From Candidatus Burkholderia brachyanthoides (GTDB lineage: Bacteria; Pseudomonadota; Gammaproteobacteria; Burkholderiales; Burkholderiaceae), in contig LFJI01000001.1 of the NCBI GenBank assembly GCA_001235855.1, positions 1 through 36,585 on the forward strand: a stretch of 36,585 nt of DNA, given 5' to 3'. The notes beneath the pieces were generated by a model. The model had not been told where the DNA came from and ran no database searches. It saw only the letters and a list, made by a program, of their open reading frames with translations. A program made the position numbers and the translations under genes. Shown here piece by piece: positions 18,658 to 27,562 of this stretch. Numbering within the stretch: the first letter of the stretch is position 1; each line of letters begins with the position of its first letter.

Positions 18658-19965
18658 ATGAAAAAAGGGTTTTACACCATCATGGCCGCGCAGTTTTTCT
18701 CATCGTTGGCCGATAACGCATTACTGATCGCTGCCATCGCACTGCTGCAAGACCTCCACGCGCCCAACTGGATGACGCCGCTGCTCAAGCTGTTCTTCGT
18801 CCTGTCGTATGTGATTCTGGCCGCGTTCGTCGGCGCTTTCGCAGATTCCCGGCCCAAGGGGCACGTCATGTTCGTGACCAATTCCATCAAGGTGGTCGGC
18901 TGCCTCACCATGCTGATCGGCGCGCATCCGCTGCTGGCTTATGGCATCGTAGGCTTCGGCGCGGCGGCTTATTCGCCCGCGAAGTACGGCATTCTCACCG
19001 AACTGCTGCCGGCCGATCGGCTCGTTGCCGCGAACGGCTGGATCGAAGGGACCACGGTCGGTTCCATCATTTTGGGCACGGTGATGGGCGGCGTGCTCAT
19101 CAGTCCACATATTGCGAGTCATCTGCTGTCGTACCACATACCGCGCATCAACACGCCCTCCGAAACCGCGATGCTCGTCATCATGGCGATGTACGTGATC
19201 GCCGCAATCTTCAATCTCCGCATTCCGGACACCGGCGCGCGCTATCCGAAGCAGGAAACGCGGCCGATCAAGCTGATCACCGATTTCGCCGACTGCTTTT
19301 TCACGTTGTGGCGCGACAAGCTCGGCCAGATCTCGCTCGCGGTGACCACGCTCTTCTGGGGCGCGGGCGCGACGCTGCAATTCATCGTGCTAAAGTGGGC
19401 CGAAGTGTCGCTCGGCATGACGCTCTCGCAAGCCGCGATTCTGCAGGCCGTGATCGCCGTCGGCGTGGCGGTGGGCGCGATGCTCGCGGCAGCGCGCGTG
19501 CCGCTCAAGCGTTCGCTCTCGGTGCTGCCGGTGGGCATCGTCATGGGCATCGCCGTCATGTTGATGGCGTTCTACACGCGCCATCTGTTCCCCACGCACT
19601 GGGGCATCTACTTCGGCAAGATGCACTTTCCCGGCTATCTGCTGATCGCCTATCTGTTCCTGATGGTCGTCGGCGGCCTGTCAGGCTTCTTCGTCGTGCC
19701 AATGAACGCGTTGTTGCAGCATCGTGGGCATGTGCTGTTGTCCGCCGGGCATTCCATCGCCGTGCAGAACTTCAACGAGAATCTGTCGGTGCTAATCATG
19801 CTGTGCCTGTACGCGCTGCTGGTATGGCTCGACATGCCGATCCAGTTCGGCATCGTGCTGTTCGGCTCGTTCGTCTGCCTCATGATGTACTTCGTGATGC
19901 GCCGCCATCAGGCGAATCAGCGCGCGTTCGATTCCGTCGCGCTGATCAGCGAAGTGCGGCATTGA
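18658..19965 (+). CDS. lplT: Lysophospholipid transporter LplT
   Basis: LplT is an MFS-type inner-membrane carrier that flips lysophospholipids inward for re-acylation. The start ATG 18658 (MKKGFYTIMAAQFFSSLADN) gives 435 residues, a family-typical length, with about 12 predicted hydrophobic segments. The ADNALLIAA and GFGAAAYSPAKYGILTEL stretches are characteristic. An upstream ATG in the same frame would add 56 non-conserved residues and is less likely. The acyltransferase partner Aas is not adjacent. The 275-bp gap to divergent alr should hold both promoters, though I see no strong consensus boxes. Confidence 0.93.
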   Translation: MKKGFYTIMAAQFFSSLADNALLIAAIALLQDLHAPNWMTPLLKLFFVLSYVILAAFVGAFADSRPKGHVMFVTNSIKVVGCLTMLIGAHPLLAYGIVGFGAAAYSPAKYGILTELLPADRLVAANGWIEGTTVGSIILGTVMGGVLISPHIASHLLSYHIPRINTPSETAMLVIMAMYVIAAIFNLRIPDTGARYPKQETRPIKLITDFADCFFTLWRDKLGQISLAVTTLFWGAGATLQFIVLKWAEVSLGMTLSQAAILQAVIAVGVAVGAMLAAARVPLKRSLSVLPVGIVMGIAVMLMAFYTRHLFPTHWGIYFGKMHFPGYLLIAYLFLMVVGGLSGFFVVPMNALLQHRGHVLLSAGHSIAVQNFNENLSVLIMLCLYALLVWLDMPIQFGIVLFGSFVCLMMYFVMRRHQANQRAFDSVALISEVRH

Positions 19966-20036
19966 GCGGCGCGCTTCACGCTTTTTGTTGGCATGAAGTC
20001 ACATTCCGGGTGCGGATCGGCTAATCTTTCTCGATC

Positions 20037-20399
20037 ATGCTCTCAGCTGATCTCTTTTCCCATGTCACACGGGTGCGCTCCGGGCGCGCCGCTCGTGCAT
20101 TGCCTGACGAATCTCGTCGTCACCAATTCACCGCCAACGTGCTGCTCGCGATCGGCGCCGCGCCCGCTATGGTCGTCACGCGTGAAGAAGTCGCGAATTC
20201 GCACCGCTTGCCAACGCGCTGTCCGTCAATCTCGGCACGCTCGACGAACCGCAGGCGCGCGCCATCCGCCTCGCCTTTGACGCCGCGCGATGCCGCGCTG
20301 CCCGGCAGTTTCGCCGTGGCCTATCTCGACCGGCTGGCGTCCATCGACGAAGCCGCGTTCGCCAAGATACTCGTGCAGCGCGATATCGCGGCCGCCTGA
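20037..20399 (+). pseudogene. thiM: Hydroxyethylthiazole kinase ThiM, internally deleted
   Basis: ThiM phosphorylates 4-methyl-5-hydroxyethylthiazole for thiamine salvage. The N-terminal part can be read across frames as VHCLTNLVVTN, FTANVLLAIGAAPAMV and ANALSVNLGTLDEPQA. It then jumps to ALPGSFAVAYLDRL and the C-terminus. Only about 120 codons remain of an expected 260-270, so the central kinase core is deleted near 20280. Separate 1-nt indels occur near 20090 and 20130. The fragment ends 2 bp before thiE. Confidence 0.9.
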
Positions 20400-20401
20400 C
20401 C

Positions 20402-20977
20402 ATGCGATCATCGTTCGATCTTTCGCTGTATCTCGTCCTCGATCCCGTGCAGTGCGACGGCCACGATGCGGCCGTCGCGGTCGCGCGTGCCGCGCTTGAA
20501 AGCGGCGTCACGCTCGTGCAACTGCGTGCACCCGAATGGCACAAGCGCGCATGGTTCGATCTCGCGCGCGAACTGCTGCCGATCACGCGGGCGCATCGCG
20601 TACCGTTCGTCATCAACGATCACGTGGATGTGGCGCTCGCGGTCGGCGCGAACGGCGTGCATGTCGACCAGCGTGATCTGCCCGCCGATATCACGCGGAA
20701 AATGCTCGGTCCCGACGCGCTGATCGGCCTGTCGGTATCGAATCTCGCCGAGGCCGAAGCGGCCGACCGCTTCGATGGCATCATCGACTATGTCGGCGCG
20801 GGTCCGGTCTGGGCGACGCCCACCAAGACCGACGCGTCCGCGCTCTGCGGCATCGACGGAATCGTGGCGATGCGCGCGCAGCCCGTCGGCATCGCGGTGG
20901 TGTCCGCGATCTGCAAGGCATCGAATCCGCGCGACGCGGCGGCGCTCGCCGTGACCATCGTGCAATCCCGTTCCTGA
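20402..20977 (+). CDS. thiE: Thiamine-phosphate synthase ThiE, with a probable in-frame deletion
   Basis: ThiE joins HMP-pyrophosphate and thiazole phosphate. The 191-residue frame has the TIM-barrel blocks VTLVQLRAPEW, PFVINDHVDVALAVGANGVHVDQRDLP, LIGLSVSN and the thiazole-phosphate loop GPVWATPTKTD. Close to the end, IVAMRAQPVGIAVVSAICKA lacks the roughly 20 residues that normally carry the phosphate-binding VAIGGI strand-loop between the last two beta strands. The protein is short by about that amount. The frame is open, but I expect low or no activity. A second ThiE elsewhere in the genome is common in Burkholderia. The gene lies between thiM and thiD in a salvage operon. Confidence 0.85.
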   Translation: MRSSFDLSLYLVLDPVQCDGHDAAVAVARAALESGVTLVQLRAPEWHKRAWFDLARELLPITRAHRVPFVINDHVDVALAVGANGVHVDQRDLPADITRKMLGPDALIGLSVSNLAEAEAADRFDGIIDYVGAGPVWATPTKTDASALCGIDGIVAMRAQPVGIAVVSAICKASNPRDAAALAVTIVQSRS

Positions 20978-20988
20978 TTCATCACGCC

Positions 20989-21831
20989 ATGACTGCTTCG
21001 ACCTCTTCTACCTCTCCGACCGATGCGACGAAACACATCCCCAACGCGCTGACCATCGCCGGTTCCGATTCGGGCGGCGGCGCGGGCATCCAGGCCGATC
21101 TTAAGGCGTTCAGCGCGCTTGGCGCATACGGCCTGTCGGTCATCACCGCGCTCACGGCGCAGAACACACGCGGCGTGACGGCCGTGCATGCGCCGGAGCC
21201 CGCGTTCATCACCGCGCAGCTCGACGCCGTGTTCGACGATATCCGCATCGATGCCGTGAAGATCGGCATGCTCGCGAACGCGGGCATCGTGCGCGCGGTC
21301 GCCGAGGCGTTGCGGCGCTATCGGCCGAAACATGTCGTGCTCGACACCGTGACGATCTCGAAGAGCAATCATGCGCTGCTCGCGCCGGAAGCCGTCGCCG
21401 CGTTGCGCGACGAACTGCTGCCGCTTGCAACCATCGTCACGCCGAATCTGCCCGAGGCCGCCGCGCTGCTCGGCGTGGAGAGCGCGGCCGACGAAGACGC
21501 GATGGTGTGTCAGGGCGAAGCGTTGCACGCGCTCGGCACTCAGGCCGTGCTGATGAAGGGCGGCCATCTCGCCTCGCCGGATAGTCCCGACTGGCTGATC
21601 GAGGCGAACGGCGCGTTGCGGCTCGGCGGCGCGCGCGTGCCGCTCAAAAACACGCACGGCACCGGCTGCACGCTGTCATCGGCGATCGCGGCGCTGGTCG
21701 CGCACAGCGGCGATCTCGCCAGCGCGACCGCCGAAGCCAAGCGCTATCTCACTGGCGCGATCGAAGCGAGCACGCAACTCGGCGTCGGTCACGGCGTGGG
21801 ACCGGTGCATCATTTCTTCAGATGGTGGTGA
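20989..21831 (+). CDS. thiD: Hydroxymethylpyrimidine/phosphomethylpyrimidine kinase
   Basis: ThiD phosphorylates HMP and HMP-P for thiamine synthesis. The 280-residue frame is complete. [23 protein letters not shown] is the substrate-binding N-terminus, [13 protein letters not shown] is the Walker-like interior block, and [16 protein letters not shown] carries the anion hole and catalytic Cys/Gly loop. The start ATG 20989 lies 11 bp after thiE. It is the only member of the thiM-thiE-thiD operon without visible damage, consistent with ThiD being needed for de novo synthesis as well as salvage. Confidence 0.95.
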   Translation: MTASTSSTSPTDATKHIPNALTIAGSDSGGGAGIQADLKAFSALGAYGLSVITALTAQNTRGVTAVHAPEPAFITAQLDAVFDDIRIDAVKIGMLANAGIVRAVAEALRRYRPKHVVLDTVTISKSNHALLAPEAVAALRDELLPLATIVTPNLPEAAALLGVESAADEDAMVCQGEALHALGTQAVLMKGGHLASPDSPDWLIEANGALRLGGARVPLKNTHGTGCTLSSAIAALVAHSGDLASATAEAKRYLTGAIEASTQLGVGHGVGPVHHFFRWW

Positions 21832-21838
21832 TCGCGTT

Positions 21839-22363
21839 TTAAAGCGCCTGCGCCGTGAAGGCGTGCGCCCGCTCCGGCCAGTCGTCCGGCACGATGAAAC
21901 CGCGCGTGTCTTCGGACCACGTTCCCGTAGCGTCGCGCGCGTAGGAGGCCGACCATCGTCGGCGTCGCGATGGCCGACAGATGCGTGTGGATCGCGACGG
22001 CTTCGGCCAATAGCGAACCGGCATCGGCGGCACGCAAGCGCCGCGACGCAAGCCATGCCATGCGCGGCTGCACGACCCACGCGTGATCGTCGATGGACGT
22101 TTCCCCGTCAACGCCATGCGATGCACACCATTCGGACGCCGTCATCCACCAGCCACGCAGATGGGGCCGTCCGCGATTTCGGGCGCTGAATCCGCGTGCC
22201 CCTGGTCGTGCATTTCGCCGTGATAGAACAGCCAGAACAGCCTGCCTTTGACGAACAACTGCGGCTGCCACGGCCCTCTTCGTAACCCAAAGCGGCGAAC
22301 TCGCTGCGCGCGGTCAGCGCCAGTTCCTCGAAGCGATCGACGAGCCGCGCGAAGGCCGGTCAT
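21839..22363 (-). pseudogene. Conserved hypothetical gene downstream of udg, broken
   Basis: I do not recognise the family. Read over three frames, the product would include FARLVDRFEELALTARSEF, PWQPQLFVKGRLFWLFYHGE, WWMTASEWCASHGVD, DHAWVVQPRMAWLASRRL and RGFIVPDDWPERAHAF, ending TAQAL. It is Trp-rich, soluble-looking and about 175 residues long. Frameshifts fall just after the start, near 22275, near 22160 and near 21940. The ATG at 22361-22363 overlaps the udg stop as TGATG, so it was translationally coupled to udg in the tsaB-rimI-udg operon. Confidence 0.65.
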
Positions 22364-23334
22364 CAGCGTACGCCCTTCCTAGCGGCATCGTCCGTCGACG
22401 GTTGCACGCCGAGCTTCTCCATTGCCTCGCGATACGCGCCGCGCGCGAGACACAGATCGGCCCATGCCTTGGCCTTATCGGGCAGGCTGCGCAACAGATA
22501 CGCCGGGTGATACGTGACGACCACCGGCACGCCCTGATACGCGTGCACACGGCCACGCATCGACGCGATGCTGGCTTCGGTCTTGAGCAGGCTCTGCGCC
22601 GCGAAACGTCCGAGCGCGACGATCACCTTCGGCTTCACCAGTGCGACCTGCCGTTGCAGATACGGCTCGCAGCGCGCGACCTCGTCGAACTCCGGATTGC
22701 GGTTGCTGGGCGGGCGACACTTGATCACATTGGCGATGTACACATTCGCTTCGCGCGACAGGCTCAGCGCGCGCAGCATGTTGTCGAGCAGCTTGCCCGC
22801 CTGTCCGACGAACGGTTCGCCCTGCTTGTCCTCTTTTTCGCCTGGCGCTTCGCCGATCAGCATCCAGTCGGCCTCGCGATCGCCGACGCCGAACACCGTG
22901 TTGGTGCGGCGCTCGCACAGGCGGCAGCGCTGGCAATCCGACACGCGTGCGGCGAGCGCGTCCCAGTCGAGCAGCGTGTGGGTGTCGTTCGGCGGCAGCG
23001 CATCGGCGACCGACGGCGCGTCGATCGCAAGATCGTCGGTCCAGGGAAGATCGTCGTAGGCGTCCAGCGGCGGGAGATCGGGGTCGGTTGATGGCGCGGA
23101 AAGCTCCGCGCGTTGCGCCGCAGGCGCTTCGGCTCGGGCCGCGTGCGCATCATCAGCCGCGTGCCGCTCGTCCGCCTGCGCAAGCGCTTTCGCCACGGGC
23201 GCGGCATCGTCCTGCGCTTCCTGCTTCTCCGCGCCCGGCGCCGCTTCGGCGACCGCATCCGGCGCGCGCCGCCGCACCCAGATCGTGCCGATGCCGAGTT
23301 CGTCCAGCAGCAATTCATCGAATGCCATGCCCAA
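22363..23334 (-). CDS. Uracil-DNA glycosylase, family 4 (iron-sulfur)
   Basis: This enzyme removes uracil from DNA at the start of base-excision repair. The 323-residue frame has an N-terminal Ala/Asp-rich extension (about 20-115) of low complexity, then the family-4 core. Iron-sulfur cysteines lie in CQRCRLC (134-140). The active-site region is IGEAPGEKEDKQGEPFVGQAG. IKCRPPSNRNP and a later ARCEPYL give the other two cluster cysteines, and TYHPAYLLR is the catalytic-loop motif. It overlaps rimI by 20 bp, and its stop overlaps the next start, so it is part of one operon with tsaB and rimI. Confidence 0.95.
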   Translation of the reverse strand: MGMAFDELLLDELGIGTIWVRRRAPDAVAEAAPGAEKQEAQDDAAPVAKALAQADERHAADDAHAARAEAPAAQRAELSAPSTDPDLPPLDAYDDLPWTDDLAIDAPSVADALPPNDTHTLLDWDALAARVSDCQRCRLCERRTNTVFGVGDREADWMLIGEAPGEKEDKQGEPFVGQAGKLLDNMLRALSLSREANVYIANVIKCRPPSNRNPEFDEVARCEPYLQRQVALVKPKVIVALGRFAAQSLLKTEASIASMRGRVHAYQGVPVVVTYHPAYLLRSLPDKAKAWADLCLARGAYREAMEKLGVQPSTDDAARKGVR

Positions 23335-23809
23335 TCTCCTTCGAAAACACCAGACGCATGACGATTGCGTCCTCGCGCATGCGATGCCGCGCGGGATAAT
23401 AGTTCTTGCGGCGTCCGATCGCGACGAAGCCGAAGCGCTCGTACAGCAGGATCGCGCGCGGATTGGACGGCCGCACTTCGAGCAGCATGCCTTCGAGCCG
23501 TTCCGCCCGCGCGATGCGCACCGCCTCGCGCAACAGCGTCAGCCCTGCGCCCGCGCGCTGCGCTGCCGGCGCGACGCACAAATTGAGCAAATGCATCTCA
23601 TCGACCACCGGCATCAGCACGCAATAGCCGATCAGCGTGCCGGTCACGTGACGCACGCATACGCCATAATAACCGTTGCGTAACGAGTCCTGAAAATTGC
23701 CGCGACTCCACGGAAACTCGTAGGCGAGTTTCTCGACGGCGGCGACTTCGTCGAGATCGGCTTCGGTCATCGGTGTGAGATACCGATCCGCGAGCAGCAC
23801 GCCGCTCAC
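23315..23809 (-). CDS. rimI: Ribosomal protein S18-alanine N-acetyltransferase RimI
   Basis: RimI is a GNAT-fold enzyme that acetylates the N-terminal alanine of ribosomal protein S18. The 164-residue product has the acetyl-CoA loop NLCVAPAAQRAGAGLTLL and the family motif EVRPSNPRAILLYERFGFVAIGRRKNYY. The start is GTG at 23807-23809, overlapping the tsaB stop as GTGA, a classical coupled arrangement. A longer frame exists upstream but would lie wholly inside tsaB. The C-terminus overlaps the start of the uracil-DNA glycosylase. Confidence 0.93.
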   Translation of the reverse strand: MSGVLLADRYLTPMTEADLDEVAAVEKLAYEFPWSRGNFQDSLRNGYYGVCVRHVTGTLIGYCVLMPVVDEMHLLNLCVAPAAQRAGAGLTLLREAVRIARAERLEGMLLEVRPSNPRAILLYERFGFVAIGRRKNYYPARHRMREDAIVMRLVFSKEIGHGIR

Positions 23810-24603
23810 CGAAGCGCCTCCTCGTTCGCCGAGCCCTTCTTCGCTTCCATGCGCTCGGCCGTGGTCTGCGCGACCTTGTTGCGGATGTACTCGGGCGCCG
23901 CCTGATCCGCCGCGATCGCGCGCCCGGCACGCCATGCGCGCAGGCCGATCAGCGCGACCGGCAACGCGTACGGTAGCGCTTCGCCATCAACGTACGATGC
24001 GGCCGCCAGTGCTGGCAAGCGATCGCCGAACGCAGCAGCAGCGTTACCCGCGAACGCGAAAGGCGCATCGGGCAGCGGCAGCGCGGCGGGAGCATCTAGT
24101 GAGGCGGGATGCAGCGCGCGCCAGTCGCTCGTCGATTCGGGATCGGCTTCGTACAGCGCCCAGTACACCTCGTCCATGCGCGCATCGAGCGCGACGAGCA
24201 CTTGCGCGGACAGCGCCGGCGACCGCAGACGCGCGGCTTCCGCGCACGCGGCGAGCGTGCTGACCGGCACGACTGGCACGTTCAGCCCGAACGCCAGCCC
24301 TTGCGCGACGGCCGTCGCCGTACGCAAGCCGGTGAACGACCCCGGCCCCGCGCCGAACGCGATGGCGTCGCAAGCGGCGAGCGCCACGCCCGCCGCGTCG
24401 AACAGTTCGCGGATCATCGGCAGCAAGCGTGTGCTCGATACCGCGCCGGTCGCTTCGTGCCGCAACCAGACACGCACGTTGCCATTCTCGTATTGAGGCG
24501 GTTCGTCGGGTGCCACGGCCGGCGAAGCGGCATCGGCGAGCAAAAGCGCGGCGGAGCAAAACTCCGTCGAGGTGTCGAGGGCGAGCAGTACGGTGCGTGT
24601 CAT
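23806..24603 (-). CDS. tsaB: tRNA threonylcarbamoyladenosine protein TsaB
   Basis: TsaB is the regulatory partner of TsaD in making the t6A modification at position 37 of ANN-decoding tRNAs. The 265-residue frame shows the ASKHA-fold start VLLALDTSTEFCSAAL and the hallmark AFGAGPGSFTGLRTATAVAQGLA, followed by VALDARMDEVYWALY. I chose ATG 24603, because the longer upstream extension is not conserved. It heads the tsaB-rimI-udg operon, which is a common order. It is intact. Confidence 0.95.
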   Translation of the reverse strand: MTRTVLLALDTSTEFCSAALLLADAASPAVAPDEPPQYENGNVRVWLRHEATGAVSSTRLLPMIRELFDAAGVALAACDAIAFGAGPGSFTGLRTATAVAQGLAFGLNVPVVPVSTLAACAEAARLRSPALSAQVLVALDARMDEVYWALYEADPESTSDWRALHPASLDAPAALPLPDAPFAFAGNAAAAFGDRLPALAAASYVDGEALPYALPVALIGLRAWRAGRAIAADQAAPEYIRNKVAQTTAERMEAKKGSANEEALR

Positions 24604-24792
24604 GGCCCGTATTGTAATGCGGGAGACACGCCGAATCGCCGCCGACCCTGCAAGCGGCACGATCCGAAAAAGGCGCAGTCGAACCGCCGCGCCTGCCCGA
24701 ATGCATCCTCGATTCGAAGAAAGCCTCGACTGGCCCTGCGCGGTGCGCTTGCTAAGATCGCCGGTCCATCCCAAAAACAGGCAGGAACCTCG

Positions 24793-25062
24793 ATGACCGA
24801 TATCGATCAGCAATTCGCGCAAGCCCAGACCGACGTGACGCAACTGCCCGAGCGCCCCGGCAATCTCACGCTGCTGCGCCTATATGCGCTGTTCAAGCAA
24901 GGCAGCAGCGGCGACGTGAGCGGCAACAAGCCCGGCCTGACCGACATCGTCGGCAAGTAAGTACGAGGCGCGTGGGCCGCCCTGAAAGGCACGCCCGCCG
25001 ACGACGCCAAGCAGCGCTACATCGAACTGGTCGATTCGCTCAAGCGCGGCGACGCGATTTAA
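24793..25062 (+). pseudogene. Acyl-CoA-binding protein, broken
   Basis: ACBP is a four-helix protein of about 88 residues that binds long-chain acyl-CoA esters. The first 55 residues read MTDIDQQFAQAQTDVTQLPE, then LTLLRLYALFKQGSSGDVSG and DIVGK, followed by a TAA stop at 24958. The missing part, WAALKGTPADDAKQRYIELV followed by a short basic tail, continues in another frame to 25062. Indels lie around 24957-24982, including an extra GC dinucleotide in GAGGCGCGTGG. The truncated protein would lose the last helices, so no function is expected. Confidence 0.9.
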
Positions 25063-25359
25063 GCGCATTTTTTGCAGTAAGCCGGCCGCGCCGTTCCGAC
25101 AATTTCGTGCCCGAACTTGGCGCGGAAATGCGTCAAAATGTGGCGCGGTGCGGATTTCTCGGCCCGTCATGCATCAGGCTGACGTCAGCGCCCCCCGAGC
25201 CTGGCGTATCCGATACAGCTTCTAAAAAAGATTCTCGCCGCACGTTCCGCGCGAGTGCCCCGTTTTTCGGATTTGCTCGCTGTTTCTTCGCTCGCTGAAT
25301 CCGACGACATGGGTATGCCGATTGGCGCCGACGCCTCATTTCCCGCTTCAAGGATCGAC
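25063..25359. other. Non-coding gap before the rhlE remnant
   Basis: I see no gene, tRNA or clear terminator here. The leader of the following helicase gene ends with the AAGGATCG region just before ATG 25360. The gap may contain the former rhlE promoter, but no convincing hexamer pair is visible. Confidence 0.4.
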
Positions 25360-26791
25360 ATGACTTCGAGCTTTACTCCTAGCCCGTTGGACAACATCGC
25401 AGCACAAGCGCTCGGTCGGCGGAGATCGTCTCCGCGCTGACCGCCGCCGGCTGCCAGAACCCAACGCCCGTGCAGCAGCGCGCGATTCCCGCCACGCTCG
25501 CCAGCCGCGACCTGCTCGTCTCCAGCCCAACCGGTTCGGGCAAGACGGCGGCGTTCATGCTGCCCGCCATCGAAAAATTCGCATAACTGCAAAAGCAGGA
25601 AGCGCAGCAACCACGTCAGCCGCGCGACCCGAACGGCCGCCCGACGCGCCGCCCGATGCCGGTCGCACGTCCGCGCCTGTTCGTACTCACGCCGACGCGC
25701 GAACCCGCGATGCAGGTTTCGACCGCCGTGACCACGTACGGCGAGCATCTGCGCCGTCTGCGCACCGTCAGCATTCTTGGCGGCGTTGCGTATGCTCAGC
25801 AACTGATGCTGCTCGCGAAGAACCCCGAAATCCTCGTCGACACACCGGGTCGTCTGCTCGACCATCTGGAGCGCGGCCGCATCGACCTGTCGGAACTGAA
25901 CATGCTCGTGCTCGATGAAGCCGACCGTATGCTCGACATGGGCTTCATCGACGACATCGAGACGATCGTCGCGGCCACGCCCACCACGCGTCAGACGCTG
26001 CTGTTCTCGGCGACCATCGACGGCAAGATCTCGTCGCTCACCGGCCGCCTGCTAAAGAACCCGGAGCGCATCGAGATCGTTCAGAAGCTCGAGGCCAAGA
26101 GCAACATTGCGCAGACCGTGCATTACGTCGACGACCGCGCGATCATAAGGATCGTCTGCTCGACCATCTGCTGCGCAACGACGACCTCGATCAGACGATC
26201 GTCTTCACGGCGACCAAGAGCGATGCCGACCTCATCGCCAACCGTCTGGCCGACGCCGGTTTCGAATCGGCTGCGCTGCATGGCGATTTGCCGCAAAGCG
26301 CGCGTAACCGCACCATCCGTGCGCTGCGCGAGCGTCGCGTGCGCGTGCTGGTAGCGACCGATGTCGCGGCGCGTGGCATCGACATTCCGAGTATCACGCA
26401 CGTATTCAACTACGATCTGCCGAAGTTCACGGAAGACTACGTGCACCGCATCGGCCGTACGGGTCGCGCGGGCCGCAGCGGCACGGCGGTGAGCCTCGTG
26501 CACCACGCCGAAATGGGCGCGCTGAAGCGTATCGAGCGTTTCGTGCGCGCACCGCTGCCGGTGAACGTCGTCGCGGGCTTCGAGCCGCGCAAGGCGCCGC
26601 CGAAGGCCGGTTTCGGCGACCGTGGCCGTCCGGGCGGCAACGATCGCCGTCGCTTCGGCAGTAACGGTGGCGGCAATGGCGACGGCCGCAGTTACGGACC
26701 GAGCAACGCCAACGGATTCGGCGGCTCGCCTAAAGGCGGCTACGGCGCGCGTCGTAGCGATGGTGCACACGCACCACGCTGCGGCGATTAA
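25360..26791 (+). pseudogene. rhlE: DEAD-box RNA helicase (RhlE-like), broken
   Basis: RhlE-type helicases remodel rRNA precursors and aid cold growth. The start is ATG 25360 (MTSSFTPSPLDNIAA), and a frameshift follows near 25405. Motif Q region PTPVQQRAIPATLASRDLL and motif I SPTGSGKTAAF are followed by a TAA (25586-25588) where CAA (Gln) is expected. Motif Ia reads PTREPAMQV instead of PTRELAMQV. Then come DTPGRLLDHL, motif II LDEADRMLDMGF and motif III SAT. A 2-bp insertion near 26142 shifts the frame before IVFTATKSDAD. ATDVAARGIDIP and HRIGRTGRAGR follow, and the tail is Gly/Arg/Asn-rich as in RhlE. No full-length product can be made. Confidence 0.93.
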
Positions 26792-26837
26792 GCGGCATTG
26801 ACGGGGGCGCCTTCTCCTCGCCTGCGCCCCACTTCAG

Positions 26838-26868
26838 AAAAGCCGATGCCCTCGCGCATCGGCTTTTT
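26838..26868 (+). terminator. Rho-independent terminator behind rhlE
   Basis: A perfect 8-bp stem GCCGATGC/GCATCGGC (26842-26849 and 26856-26863) is flanked by AAAA and TTTTT, so it can terminate transcription from both sides. It is intact although the gene it serves is dead. Confidence 0.92.
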
Positions 26869-26900
26869 CGCCTGGCCGCTATTTTCTACGATGTGCAACG

Positions 26901-26923
26901 ATCTTTTGTGTGTCGCAAAAGAT
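26901..26923. promoter_or_regulatory. Inverted repeat upstream of aceA, possible operator
   Basis: ATCTTTTG and CAAAAGAT are separated by 7 bp, with no T-run after the second arm, so a terminator is unlikely. TTGC/GCAA-type repeats such as this can be operators (for example for XRE-type regulators), but no regulator is identified here. Confidence 0.4.
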
Positions 26924-27082
26924 GTGCTGCGGATATGCTGCGCGGCACAAATTCGGCGGTTGCAAGATAGGAGAAGTCTTTTCGCATCGTGAAAACATCG
27001 ATCAAAATCATTGAATCTATTGAATTAGAATTAAAAATTCTCCATAAATCCCTGGCGAGGGGTTTTTCCACGGCCACCATTT

Positions 27083-27115
27083 GCCTAGACTCTTATATAA
27101 GAGAAGAGTCTAGGC
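27083..27115. promoter_or_regulatory. Nested palindrome in the aceA promoter region
   Basis: A perfect 12-bp inverted repeat GCCTAGACTCTT/AAGAGTCTAGGC (27083-27094 and 27104-27115) surrounds a second perfect palindrome TCTTATATAAGA (27091-27102). The inner one resembles palindromes I associate with GntR-type control of TCA-cycle genes in beta-proteobacteria, which is a recollection and not verified. Either element could be an operator, and the outer arms could form an RNA hairpin in the leader. Confidence 0.6.
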
Positions 27116-27212
27116 AGACGGAACGCGTCAAGGACGGTGCGGGATGCTCAAGTCATCGGGAAACATCGCTCTGGAATCGTCGTTCAAACCAATCTCATCA
27201 AGGAGAAACGCC

Positions 27213-27524
27213 ATGTCGACTCGCCAGAAACAAGCTCAGCAACTTCATCAAGACTGGGAAACCAATCCGTGCTGGAAGGGCATCAAGCGCGGCTGTAAGC
27301 CGGAAGACGTCGTGCGTCTGAGCGGCTCGGTGCCTGTCGAGCACACGCTCGCGCGCCGTGGCGCGGAAAAGCTGTGGGCGTCGATCCACGACGAGCCGTT
27401 CGTCAACGCGCTCGGCGCCCTGACCGGCAATCAGGCGATGCAGCAGGTCAAGGCAGGTCTCAAGGCCATCTATCTGTCCGGCTGGTAGGTAGCGGGCGAC
27501 GCCAACGTCGCGGGCGAAATGTAT
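27213..27524 (+). pseudogene. aceA: Isocitrate lyase AceA, N-terminal remnant
   Basis: Isocitrate lyase opens the glyoxylate shunt. The remnant reads [20 protein letters not shown] and, further on, [36 protein letters not shown] and LKAIYLSGW, all hallmark N-terminal sequence. A TAG (27486-27488) then replaces the expected Gln codon. After VAGDANVAGEMY (to about 27524) the homology ends abruptly and the leader of the next gene begins. About 330 of some 435 codons, including the catalytic KKCGH motif, are deleted. The promoter region and ribosome-binding site are still well formed, so a dead transcript may be made. Confidence 0.93.
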
Positions 27525-27562
27525 CGCATTGAGGGCATCACGACCATCAAGGAAATGTCGTT

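Larger units (their letters stand above)
26792..27212. other. Long intergenic region between rhlE and aceA
   Basis: This 421-bp gap has no gene. From left to right it holds the rhlE terminator, a perfect inverted repeat ATCTTTTG/CAAAAGAT at 26901-26923, an AT-rich segment around 26990-27055, the nested palindrome at 27083-27115 and the aceA ribosome-binding site AAGGAGA near 27200. It looks like the preserved regulatory region of the isocitrate lyase gene. Confidence 0.7.
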
